From positions 1 to 6,550 of the forward strand of contig CALMCK010000085.1 of NCBI GenBank assembly GCA_937862845.1: 6,550 bases of DNA. The letters run 5' to 3'. The translations under genes were made by a program, and so were the position numbers. Under the pieces are notes generated by a model. That model had not been told where the DNA came from and made no database searches. It was given only the letters and a program-made list of their open reading frames with translations. This document shows, one piece after another, positions 1-6,191 of the stretch. Each line of letters opens with the position of its first letter. Position 1 is the first letter of the stretch. The stretch comes from an uncultured Burkholderiaceae bacterium (GTDB lineage Bacteria; Pseudomonadota; Gammaproteobacteria; Burkholderiales; Burkholderiaceae).

Positions 1-53
1 CCACGACCCCTTGGTTCGTAGCCAAGTACTCTATCCAGCTGAGCTACAGCCGC
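1..53 (-). tRNA. tRNA-Arg (anticodon ACG), 3' part cut by the window edge
   Basis: Read on the minus strand, the 5' acceptor strand is GCGGCTG (53 to 47). It is followed by TA, a D arm with GCTC/GAGT and the AGCTGGATA loop, then the anticodon arm. That arm has stem CTTGG/CCAAG and loop CTACGAA, giving anticodon ACG, which after A34 deamination reads CGU, CGC and CGA arginine codons. The variable region GGGTCG follows, and the T arm begins at the window edge, so the T loop and 3' acceptor strand lie outside. The D arm and anticodon loop closely resemble E. coli tRNA-Arg(ACG). The identity is confident; the 3' end cannot be seen. Confidence 0.95.
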
Positions 54-68
54 TTGTGAAGAAGCGAA

Positions 69-98
69 ACTATAGCAAGGTTTGTGCGCTCTTGGCAA
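69..98 (-). promoter_or_regulatory. sigma-70 promoter of the tRNA-Arg gene
   Basis: On the minus strand there is a -35 box TTGCCA (98-93), an 18-base spacer and a -10 box TATAGT (74-69). TGC precedes the -10 box, giving an extended -10 element. Transcription would start near 62, about nine bases before the tRNA 5' end at 53. Just upstream (about 101-122) lies a run of A and T tracts that resembles an UP element, which is common at stable-RNA promoters. Both hexamers match consensus at five of six positions. The assignment rests on sequence alone. Confidence 0.7.
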
Positions 99-136
99 GT
101 CTTTTTTGAAAAAAAATTAAAATTGTGCAAAAGCCT

Positions 137-167
137 TTGAAAATCACCGCCCCTCATGTGGTAATTT
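137..167 (+). promoter_or_regulatory. weak candidate promoter for dapA
   Basis: TTGAAA (137-142) and TAATTT (162-167) are separated by 19 bases, longer than the usual 17. They are the best rightward hexamer pair I find between the tRNA promoter and dapA. If real, the transcript would have an untranslated leader of roughly 95 bases before the dapA start. The region is AT-rich, so a chance match is quite possible. Confidence 0.3.
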
Positions 168-185
168 ATCTACTTTAGCAGTAGA

Positions 186-248
186 ATGCGTGAATCCGTT
201 GAAAAGCGCGCCATGTTATGTTGCGTTTTCAAGCGTTTATTCTTATGA
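186..248 (+). other. possible 20-codon leader ORF upstream of dapA
   Basis: An ATG at 186 opens a frame of 20 codons ending at TGA 246-248, predicted MRESVEKRAMLCCVFKRLFL. It lies in a different frame from dapA and ends 22 bases before the dapA start at 271. No convincing Shine-Dalgarno precedes it (only AGCAGTAGA). It holds two lysine codons, so it is not an obvious lysine-sensing leader peptide. It covers the leader hairpin at 199-232. It may be chance and is recorded because the leader holds no other gene. Confidence 0.15.
199..232 (+). promoter_or_regulatory. hairpin in the dapA leader
   Basis: TTGAAAA (199-205) pairs with TTTTCAA (226-232). After a bulged G at 206, CGC (207-209) pairs with GCG (223-225). 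This gives ten base pairs around a 13-base loop. No T-run follows, so it does not look like an intrinsic terminator. It could affect translation or stability of the dapA message. No known riboswitch, including the lysine L-box, is recognisable; the leader is too short for one. Confidence 0.3.
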
Positions 249-270
249 CGACACTACGATAGATAATTTT

Positions 271-1158
271 ATGACTATGATTAAAGGCAGTTTGGTGGCG
301 ATGGTCACCCCGATGACTGAAGATGGCGCGGTGGATCATGCCGCGTATCGCGCATTGATTGATTGGCACATCAGTGAAGGCACTGATGCGATTGTCGCGG
401 TCGGTACCAGCGGTGAGTCGCCGACGGTGACGGTGGATGAGCAGTGCGAGCTGATTAAAATTGCAGTGGAGCATGCGGCGGGTCGGATTCCGATTATTGC
501 GGGTGCGGGCGGTAACTCTACCCGTGAGGCGATTGAGCTGTCACGCTTTGCGCATTCGGTTGGTGTGGATGCGACTTTGCAAGTGGTGCCTTACTATAAT
601 AAACCGACTCAAGAGGGTTTGTACCAACACTTTAAATCCATCGCGGATGCGGTGCCGTGCCCGATTGTTTTGTACAATGTGCCTGGTCGCACGGTGGCTG
701 ACATGGCCAATGACACTGTGTTGCGCTTGGCAGCGGTGGACAATATCGTTGGGATTAAAGACGCTACAGGCGATGTCGGTCGCGGCATTGCTTTGTTGCA
801 AAAAACGCCTAAAGATTTCGCGGTGTACAGTGGCGATGACATGACGGCGGCAGCGTATATTTTAATGGGGGCGCATGGCAATGTGTCGGTCACGGCAAAC
901 GTTGCCCCCCGCTTAGTGGCTGATTTGTGTGCTGCGGCATTGGCGATGGATGTCAATAAAGTGCGCGAGTTAAGCGCGAAACTGTGCGATTTGAATAAAA
1001 ACTTGTTTATTGAAGCAAATCCTATCCCAGTAAAATGGGCTTTGAATGCTTTGGGTAAGATTGGGACGGGCATTCGCTTGCCGCTCACACCTTTGTCATC
1101 GGCTTCGCAAGGCGCAGTAAAATCTGCTCTGCAAACCGCTGGTTTATTGTCATTTTAA
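271..1158 (+). CDS. dapA: 4-hydroxy-tetrahydrodipicolinate synthase (DapA)
   Basis: DapA (EC 4.3.3.7) condenses pyruvate with aspartate semialdehyde in the cytoplasm, the first committed step to diaminopimelate for peptidoglycan and to lysine. The protein is a TIM-barrel lyase that forms a Schiff base. Counted from the Met at 277 (MIKGSLVAMVTPM), the catalytic residues fall at E. coli numbers: Thr44 in GTSGES, Tyr107 in PYYNKPTQEG, Tyr133 and Arg138 in LYNVPGRT, and the Schiff-base Lys161 in GIKDATGD. The ATG at 271 gives 295 residues and the one at 277 gives 293, against 292 in E. coli. Neither has a strong Shine-Dalgarno; I chose 271 because the weak GATAG upstream is better spaced. A GTG at 190 in the same frame would add 27 residues with no counterpart in the family and is rejected. 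It is the first gene of a likely dapA-bamC-MBL operon. Confidence 0.97.
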   Translation: MTMIKGSLVAMVTPMTEDGAVDHAAYRALIDWHISEGTDAIVAVGTSGESPTVTVDEQCELIKIAVEHAAGRIPIIAGAGGNSTREAIELSRFAHSVGVDATLQVVPYYNKPTQEGLYQHFKSIADAVPCPIVLYNVPGRTVADMANDTVLRLAAVDNIVGIKDATGDVGRGIALLQKTPKDFAVYSGDDMTAAAYILMGAHGNVSVTANVAPRLVADLCAAALAMDVNKVRELSAKLCDLNKNLFIEANPIPVKWALNALGKIGTGIRLPLTPLSSASQGAVKSALQTAGLLSF

Positions 1159-1170
1159 GATTATAACGAA

Positions 1171-1176
1171 AGAGGA
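1171..1176 (+). promoter_or_regulatory. Shine-Dalgarno that fixes the TTG start of bamC
   Basis: AGAGGA lies five bases before the TTG at 1182. No ATG or GTG is as well placed, and translation from this TTG gives an intact lipoprotein signal peptide. This supports a real TTG initiation codon. Confidence 0.8.
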
Positions 1177-1181
1177 TTCAA

Positions 1182-2231
1182 TTGAAAAAGACCGCATATA
1201 AAGCATTGGGATTGGCATTGGTACTGACTTTAAGTGCTTGCGCTTCAAGCAGTGATAAAAAACTCGATTACCGCAGCCAAGTGAAAGGCTCGCCTCTTGA
1301 AGTGCCTCCAGGTTTGACGGATTACGACAAAGACGCGCATTTTGATTTAAACAAAGGCATCAGCGCTTCACAAGTGAATGCGGGTGCTGGTCAAGTGGTT
1401 TCGAGCAATGTCTTGGTGAACGCCAAAGACATGCACATCGAAAAACTTGGTGACACTCGCTGGCTGGTGATTAACCGACCTGCGGAGCAAATTTGGCCAG
1501 TGCTGCAAGATTTTTGGGAAGAAAATGGTTTCACCATCCGCACCAATACGCCTAAAGTCGGCGTGATGGAAACCGATTGGGCTGAAAACCGTGCAAACTT
1601 ACCACAAACTGGTCTGCGCAAACTCATCGGTGGCGCATTGGATATGTTGTATGACACGGGCACACGCGATATGTTCCGCACGCGCATGGAGCGCACGGGC
1701 AATGGCACAGAGATTTACATCAGCCACCGTGGCATGGAGGAGGTTTATACGTCTTCTTCCAAAGACACCACCAGCTGGCAGCCACGAGCGTCAGATCCGC
1801 AACTTGAAGGCGAGTTGTTGCGCCGTTTGATGGTGCGTCTGGGCACCAACGAAGCCGAAGCGAGTGCCGCTTTGCAAGCGAGCTCGAGCAATTTGGTGCG
1901 TGGTGCCACTGTTAAAGGCAACGCATTGATTTTAAATGACGTGCCTGACAATGCATGGCGCCGCATTGGCCTGTCACTGGACCGAGTCGGTTTGTCTGTG
2001 ATTGACCGTGACTACACCAACCGTGTTTACTACATCACGCCAAACTCGGATGACCGTGGTCTGTTCAAAAAATCGTTTGGTAAATTGGGCGAGTCTTATC
2101 AAGTTCAGCTGAAAACAGTGAGCGCCAATCAAACTGAAGTCACATTTGCAGACCGCAATGGCAAAATGTTGACGGGCGATGACAAAGGCCTGTCTAAAAT
2201 CCTTAAAGAGCTGCAAAAAACCCTGAAGTAA
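1182..2231 (+). CDS. bamC: outer-membrane assembly lipoprotein BamC (NlpB)
   Basis: BamC is an outer-membrane lipoprotein of the BamABCDE complex, which folds and inserts beta-barrel proteins. The 349-residue product (344 in E. coli) begins MKKTAYKALGLALVLTLSAC. This has a short basic N-terminus, a hydrophobic core and the lipobox Leu17-Ser-Ala-Cys20, so Cys20 should be lipidated. A low-complexity linker follows (about 21-80), with the LEVPPGLTDYD stretch at 39-49 typical of BamC proteins. A first helix-grip domain spans about 84-220 (RWLVINRPAEQIWPVLQDFWEENGF) and a second about 240-349. Ala21 after the lipid cysteine fits outer-membrane sorting, since there is no Asp at +2. It starts 23 bases after dapA, and E. 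coli has the same dapA-bamC pairing. Family assignment is strong; it rests on the lipobox, the layout and neighbourhood rather than on catalytic residues. Confidence 0.92.
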   Translation: MKKTAYKALGLALVLTLSACASSSDKKLDYRSQVKGSPLEVPPGLTDYDKDAHFDLNKGISASQVNAGAGQVVSSNVLVNAKDMHIEKLGDTRWLVINRPAEQIWPVLQDFWEENGFTIRTNTPKVGVMETDWAENRANLPQTGLRKLIGGALDMLYDTGTRDMFRTRMERTGNGTEIYISHRGMEEVYTSSSKDTTSWQPRASDPQLEGELLRRLMVRLGTNEAEASAALQASSSNLVRGATVKGNALILNDVPDNAWRRIGLSLDRVGLSVIDRDYTNRVYYITPNSDDRGLFKKSFGKLGESYQVQLKTVSANQTEVTFADRNGKMLTGDDKGLSKILKELQKTLK

Positions 2232-2247
2232 TTTAACAAGGTTCACC

Positions 2248-3048
2248 ATGCAACAATACCTACGCTACGCCAGTTTGGGCAGCGGCAGTTCAGGAAATGC
2301 ATTGGTCATCGAGGCGCGTTGTGGTCAGTCCACAACGCGCCTTTTGCTTGATTGTGGTTTCAGTGTGCGAGAAACGAGTAAACGACTCGCGCGTCTGAAT
2401 CTCACTGGGCAAGACATTCATGCCGTTCTGATCACCCACGAACACGACGATCACATCGGTGGTGCGGCTCGTTTTGCGCGAAAATTTGGCAGCCCGCTGT
2501 ACATGTCGCGCGGCACGTATTTAAGCGTCATGCGCCACGCCACTCATTCGTGCGATGGGCTCGATGTGCAGTTTTGCCGTGATGAGCACAGTTTTTCCAT
2601 CAATGACTTGAGCATTCATCCCTACACGGTGCCGCACGATGCGCGCGAGCCGTTGCAATTCACTTTTTCGTTGAATCAGCTGCGCCTCGGCGTGCTCACC
2701 GATGTCGGGCACATCACGCATCGCATGATAGATGCGCTGAAGGGTTGTCATGGATTGGTGTTGGAGTACAACTATGACGCGCACATGATGGCGAACTCAA
2801 AATACCCGCCGACACTGCGCCACCGCATCACGGGTGATTATGGCCATTTGGACAACAATATCTCGCAATCACTGCTGCTCGCGCTGGTGCACGATGATTT
2901 GCATCACGTGCATGCCGCACACATCAGCCAAAACAACAACCAAAAAGCAGTGGTGCAGTCTTTGCTCGAAGACGCGTTGCGACCGCATGACATTCCGTTT
3001 GCGCTGGCCTGTCAGGACGAGGGTTTTGATTGGTTTGAAGTGATGTAG
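2248..3048 (+). CDS. MBL-fold metallo-hydrolase, YycJ/WalJ-like
   Basis: This 266-residue cytoplasmic protein belongs to the metallo-beta-lactamase superfamily. The opening SLGSGSSGNALVIE (9-22) is typical of the YycJ/WalJ branch, one member of which is described as a 5' DNA exonuclease. Visible metal-site motifs are HEHDDH (64-69), His130 in VPHD, Asp152 in LTDVGH, and a C-terminal His225 in HISQNNN. The core is therefore complete and activity is plausible, but the substrate is unknown. A motif usually close to ExNHD reads EYNYD (173-177), with Tyr in place of His. Shine-Dalgarno AAGG (2238-2241) sits six bases before the ATG. The gene starts 16 bases after bamC, so it is probably co-transcribed. 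A DNA repair or processing role is inference from the family only; other hydrolase activities are possible. Confidence 0.88.
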   Translation: MQQYLRYASLGSGSSGNALVIEARCGQSTTRLLLDCGFSVRETSKRLARLNLTGQDIHAVLITHEHDDHIGGAARFARKFGSPLYMSRGTYLSVMRHATHSCDGLDVQFCRDEHSFSINDLSIHPYTVPHDAREPLQFTFSLNQLRLGVLTDVGHITHRMIDALKGCHGLVLEYNYDAHMMANSKYPPTLRHRITGDYGHLDNNISQSLLLALVHDDLHHVHAAHISQNNNQKAVVQSLLEDALRPHDIPFALACQDEGFDWFEVM

Positions 3049-3056
3049 TGTGGCTA

Positions 3057-3082
3057 GGGAAAAGTATGTTTTTACTTTTTCC
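3057..3082. terminator. imperfect hairpin between convergent operons
   Basis: In the 42-base gap between the MBL stop and the glpK stop, GGGAAAAGTA pairs with TACTTTTTCC around a six-base loop. That makes ten pairs including one G-T wobble. It is placed where a bidirectional terminator is expected, but the stem is AT-rich and neither side has a clean run of T after it. It may be a weak terminator or an mRNA 3'-end stabiliser. Confidence 0.45.
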
Positions 3083-3090
3083 ATATTTCC

Positions 3091-4587
3091 TTAAGTTTGC
3101 GCAAAGGTTTTGACCGCACGAACAGCACGCTGCCAAGCCTTGATTTTTTCCTGCATGACCAGGCCACTCGTTTGCGCGGTAAACACGCGCTCGCTTTGCC
3201 ACTGCGCGATGAGCGCGTCAGTGTCCGGCCAAAATCCCACCGCAAGTCCCGCCAGATACGCCGCACCGAGAGCGGTGGTTTCGGTGATGTGCGGGCGAAG
3301 CACGTCGATGCCGAGCAGGTCGGCTTGGAATTGCAACAAAGTATTGTTGGCACTGGCACCACCATCGACGCGCAGAGCCGAGATGCTCAACCCCGCATCC
3401 GATTGCATGGCATTCAGCACATCCATGGTTTGGTAGGCGATGGATTCGAGGGCAGCACGGGCAATGTGTGCGTCGGTGCTGCCGCGCGTGAGACCCAGAA
3501 TGCTGCCGCGTGCATTGGCATCCCAATGGGGCGCGCCCAAGCCAGCGAAGGCTGGCACGAAATACACGCCGTCGGTGTCCGCGACGCTCTGCGCCAATCG
3601 CTCGACTTCGGCAGAAGCGTCGATAATGCTCAGGCCATCGCGCAGCCATTGCACCACCGCACCGCCGATGAAGATACTGCCCTCGAGTGCGTATTGAGTT
3701 TTGTCGCCGATTTTCCAAGCCACCGTGGTGAGCAGTTGGTTGTGCGAGGCCACGGGCGCATCACCCGTGTTCATCATCATGAAGCAACCCGTGCCATAGG
3801 TGTTTTTGACCATGCCTTCTCTGAACGCCATTTGGCCAAACAACGCCGCGTGCTGATCGCCAGCCAGCGCCGCCAAAGGGATGTTGCCGCTGTGTTTGGG
3901 CAAAATGACGTCGGCAACATGACCACTCGTGTCGCACACTCTCGGCAGCATGGCGCGTGGAATATCAAACAAAGCCAGCAACTCATCGTCCCACGCCAAT
4001 GTGTGGATGTTGAATAATAAAGTGCGCGATGCATTGCTCACATCCGTGACGTGTTGTGCGCCATGAGTCAGCTGCCAAGTCAACCATGAATCAACGGTGC
4101 CAAAGGCCAAATGACCCTGTTCGGCCAAATGCTGCGCGCCATCGACATGGTCGAGCAGCCAACGAATTTTACTCGCAGAAAAATAAGCATCGAGCCGCAA
4201 ACCTGTTTTCGCTCGCAACATCGGCTCATGCCCAGCCGCTTTGAGCTGCTCGCACGCACTCGCTGTGCGGCGATCCTGCCAAACGATGGCATTGTGTATC
4301 GGCCGTCCTGTGCGTCTGTCCCACACAATGGTGGTCTCACGTTGATTGGTGATGCCGATGGCCGCGATGTCTGCGCTGTTCGCATTGGCTAGGCTCAGCA
4401 CCTGATGAACCACCGCCATCTGGCTTTGCCAAATCTCATCGGGGTCGTGCTCAACCCATGCCGCTTGCGGATAGATTTGCGTGAACTCTTGTTGTGCTGT
4501 CTGCACGACTTGACCTGCGTGGTTGAATAAAATCGCGCGTGAACTGGTCGTGCCCTGATCCAAAGATAAAATATATCGTCTCGACAT
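3091..4587 (-). CDS. glpK: glycerol kinase (GlpK)
   Basis: GlpK (EC 2.7.1.30) phosphorylates glycerol with ATP to glycerol 3-phosphate, trapping it in the cell. The 498-residue product (502 in E. coli) is a two-domain FGGY/ASKHA kinase. Visible landmarks are the phosphate-binding LDQGTTSSR (9-17, Asp10), Arg83-Glu84 in NQRETT, Tyr135, and Asp244 in AGDQHAALFGQ, which together form the glycerol and catalytic site. NTYGTGCFMMMNTG and the C-terminal VDGGASANN (adenine-binding lobe) follow. The start at 4587 gives MSRRYILSLDQG, which aligns with E. coli; the frame stays open 118 codons further upstream, but only inside glpD. The gene starts one base after the glpD stop, so translational coupling is likely. 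The E. coli fructose-1,6-bisphosphate loop GGKGGTR is replaced by LPKHSGN (229-235), and the C-terminal segment that binds IIA-Glc in E. coli is not recognisable. This suggests different allosteric control. Confidence 0.98.
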   Translation of the reverse strand: MSRRYILSLDQGTTSSRAILFNHAGQVVQTAQQEFTQIYPQAAWVEHDPDEIWQSQMAVVHQVLSLANANSADIAAIGITNQRETTIVWDRRTGRPIHNAIVWQDRRTASACEQLKAAGHEPMLRAKTGLRLDAYFSASKIRWLLDHVDGAQHLAEQGHLAFGTVDSWLTWQLTHGAQHVTDVSNASRTLLFNIHTLAWDDELLALFDIPRAMLPRVCDTSGHVADVILPKHSGNIPLAALAGDQHAALFGQMAFREGMVKNTYGTGCFMMMNTGDAPVASHNQLLTTVAWKIGDKTQYALEGSIFIGGAVVQWLRDGLSIIDASAEVERLAQSVADTDGVYFVPAFAGLGAPHWDANARGSILGLTRGSTDAHIARAALESIAYQTMDVLNAMQSDAGLSISALRVDGGASANNTLLQFQADLLGIDVLRPHITETTALGAAYLAGLAVGFWPDTDALIAQWQSERVFTAQTSGLVMQEKIKAWQRAVRAVKTFAQT

Positions 4588-4588
4588 G

Positions 4589-6070
4589 CTAAACCTCTGA
4601 TTGTAAATAATCCGCCAAACGCGCCACATCCTCAGCGCTCGCATACAGGCCGAGCTTGGTGCGTCGCCATAAGACATCCTCAGCGCTGCGTGCCCATTCG
4701 TGTGTGCGCAAATACTCAAGCTCGGCCGCATACAGCTGCGGACACAGCAGTTCTCCGAGCGCATCCATGCTTTGTTTGTCTGTGAGCAAAATATCCATGC
4801 GCGTGCCATACAGTCGCGCATAGCGGCGACACAGCGCTGCATCGAGCCATGGGTATGCCAGCTGTTGGGCGTGGACATAAGCGTCAAAATCGGCGTTGGG
4901 GATGTCGCCGCCGGGCAATACCTGCGTCGCCGTCCATGCATCAGCGCTCATCGGCAGCACCTTGGCCAATTCGCTCATGGCATCCTCAGCCAATCGACGG
5001 TAAGTGGTGATTTTTCCGCCATAAATCGACAACACGGGCGCACCGGCGCTTTGGTTTAACACCAGTTGATAGTCGCGCGTCACTTCAGCAGGATTGCCAT
5101 GCTGATCCGCGAGCAACGGTCGAACACCTGCGTAGCTGCTGAGCACATCGGCGGGGGAAATCGAGCGGGTAAAATAATCATTGATCACGTCGCACAAATA
5201 CTGCGTTTCTTCATCACTGATGGCCACCTGCGCCACGTCATCGTGATACGGCACATCCGTCGTGCCGATGAGGGTGAAGTCGTGCTCATACGGAATCGCA
5301 AACACGATGCGCTTGTCGCTGTTTTGAAAAATATACGCATACGCATGGTCAAATAATTTGCGCACGATGATGTGGCTGCCTTTGACCTGACGCAGACTGC
5401 GCGCCGCGCGCGTGTCGAGCTTGTGTTCCAGCACATCCACAGCCCATGGACCTGCGGCATTGACGATGACTTTCGCCTCGATCTCACGGGTTTCACCCGC
5501 ATCGTTTTGCAGCGTCGCACGCCAGTGGCCATCGACTGGCAGCGCCTGAGTCAAGCGGGTGCGCACCAAAATCTCAGCACCTTTGAGTTGCGCATCCATG
5601 GCGTTTAAAACCACCAGCCGCGCATCATAAACCCAAGCATCCGAGTATTCAAAGCCATGGGTCAATGACGGTTTTAAAGCATCGCCGGCCACATGGTTTT
5701 TAAAGTTCACCGAGCACGATGCAGGCAACAGCGCCCGCCGTGCCAAATGGTCGTACAAAAACAAGCCCGTCCGAATCATCCACTTCGGCCGCAGATGTGC
5801 GACATGCGGCATGATGAATCGCATGGGCCAAATGATGTGCGGTACGATGTTCAGCAACACTTCGCGCTCCTGCAGTGCCTTGCGCACCAGCCCAAATTCA
5901 TAGTGCTCTAGGTAACGCAGGCCGCCGTGAATCAGCTTGCTGCTGTTGGACGAAGTGTGTTGCGCCAAATCGTCTTGTTCGCACAACAACACGCGCAACC
6001 CACGACCCGCCGCATCGCGGGCAATGCCCGCGCCGTTGATGCCGCCGCCGATGATGAGTAAGTCGTACAT
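4589..6070 (-). CDS. glpD: aerobic glycerol-3-phosphate dehydrogenase (GlpD)
   Basis: GlpD (EC 1.1.5.3) is a peripheral inner-membrane FAD enzyme. It oxidises sn-glycerol 3-phosphate to dihydroxyacetone phosphate and reduces ubiquinone. The product has 493 residues (501 in E. coli). The N-terminus MYDLLIIGGGINGAGIARDAAGR is the dinucleotide-binding Rossmann motif (Gly8, 10, 13, 15), with the FAD-contacting Glu31 at the end of the second strand. SSKLIHGGLRYLEHYEFGLV (43-62) includes Arg52, followed by PHLRP-like and GFEYSDAWVYDARL segments. The substrate-site Arg317 in GVRPL and Lys353 in GGKITTYR are present. The C-terminal DAO_C region includes RRYARLYGTR and EWARSAEDVLWRRTKLG. The ATG at 6070 is the only good start; the upstream Shine-Dalgarno is weak (GCGGG). 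It leads the glpD-glpK operon. The enzyme points to respiratory growth on glycerol or phospholipid-derived glycerol 3-phosphate. Confidence 0.98.
   Translation of the reverse strand: MYDLLIIGGGINGAGIARDAAGRGLRVLLCEQDDLAQHTSSNSSKLIHGGLRYLEHYEFGLVRKALQEREVLLNIVPHIIWPMRFIMPHVAHLRPKWMIRTGLFLYDHLARRALLPASCSVNFKNHVAGDALKPSLTHGFEYSDAWVYDARLVVLNAMDAQLKGAEILVRTRLTQALPVDGHWRATLQNDAGETREIEAKVIVNAAGPWAVDVLEHKLDTRAARSLRQVKGSHIIVRKLFDHAYAYIFQNSDKRIVFAIPYEHDFTLIGTTDVPYHDDVAQVAISDEETQYLCDVINDYFTRSISPADVLSSYAGVRPLLADQHGNPAEVTRDYQLVLNQSAGAPVLSIYGGKITTYRRLAEDAMSELAKVLPMSADAWTATQVLPGGDIPNADFDAYVHAQQLAYPWLDAALCRRYARLYGTRMDILLTDKQSMDALGELLCPQLYAAELEYLRTHEWARSAEDVLWRRTKLGLYASAEDVARLADYLQSEV
4593..4598 (-). promoter_or_regulatory. 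Shine-Dalgarno of glpK inside the end of glpD
   Basis: On the minus strand AGAGGT lies five bases before the glpK ATG (4587-4585) and overlaps the last codons of glpD. It decides the glpK start over the longer open frame upstream. It also means that ribosomes finishing glpD pass over the glpK initiation site. Confidence 0.8.
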
Positions 6071-6100
6071 GAATGGCCCGCAGTGGATTTGAATGAAAAC

Positions 6101-6129
6101 AGTTTAGCACTGCCCGCCCATTTGGTGAA
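6101..6129 (-). promoter_or_regulatory. candidate promoter of the glpDK operon
   Basis: On the minus strand TTCACC (6129-6124) is a -35 candidate, followed by a 17-base spacer and TAAACT (6106-6101) as -10. TGC precedes the -10, giving an extended -10. The start would fall near 6094, giving a leader of about 24 bases. It lies just beyond the secF terminator, as expected for an independent operon. The -35 matches consensus at four of six positions, so activator help or repression is possible. Confidence 0.5.
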
Positions 6130-6133
6130 ATGG
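6118..6133. promoter_or_regulatory. perfect dyad over the glpD -35, candidate operator
   Basis: CCATTT (6118-6123) and AAATGG (6128-6133) form a perfect inverted repeat with a four-base centre, and the -35 candidate lies inside it. A dimeric regulator bound there would block or modulate glpDK. I cannot match it to a named regulator with confidence. It could be chance, since 6-bp arms are short. Confidence 0.35.
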
Positions 6134-6142
6134 AATTGCCAT

Positions 6143-6176
6143 AAAAAAACCGCCCGTTGAAATCAACGGGCGGTTT
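6143..6176 (-). terminator. intrinsic terminator of secF
   Basis: AAACCGCCCGTTGA (6147-6160) is perfectly repeated in inverted form at 6163-6176. That gives a GC-rich stem of about 13 bp with a four-base loop. Read on the minus strand, the stem runs into seven T (6149-6143), the classical layout. It lies 15 bases after the secF stop. In the other direction only four T follow, so it works mainly leftward, insulating glpDK from the sec operon. Confidence 0.92.
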
Positions 6177-6191
6177 TACAAAACAAAGGCA

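Noticed and set aside
190..270. N-terminal extension of DapA from a GTG at 190
   Set aside because: The extra 27 residues have no DapA counterpart, and family alignment puts the start at 271 or 277.
54..270. Lysine riboswitch before dapA
   Set aside because: The leader is far shorter than an L-box, and its conserved helices and internal motifs are absent.
609..1088. 159-residue open frame antisense to dapA
   Set aside because: It has no start context and no family resemblance; it is a shadow of dapA.
2389..2399. GCGTCTGAA resembling the Neisseria DNA uptake sequence
   Set aside because: It is one imperfect copy inside a coding region, not part of a terminator repeat, and no other copies were seen.
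3097..4017. 306-residue open frame on the plus strand
   Set aside because: It is antisense to glpK, starts at TTG without a ribosome site, and has no recognisable domain. Codon bias in GlpK explains the lack of stops.
4588..4941. 118-codon in-frame extension upstream of glpK
   Set aside because: It lies entirely within glpD on the same strand in another frame. The Arg- and Cys-rich translation looks like a shadow, and the glpK ATG at 4587 has its own Shine-Dalgarno.
6147..6176. Inverted repeat near secF as a mobile-element end or REP
   Set aside because: The GC stem followed by seven T on the minus strand, right after the secF stop, is fully explained as an intrinsic terminator.
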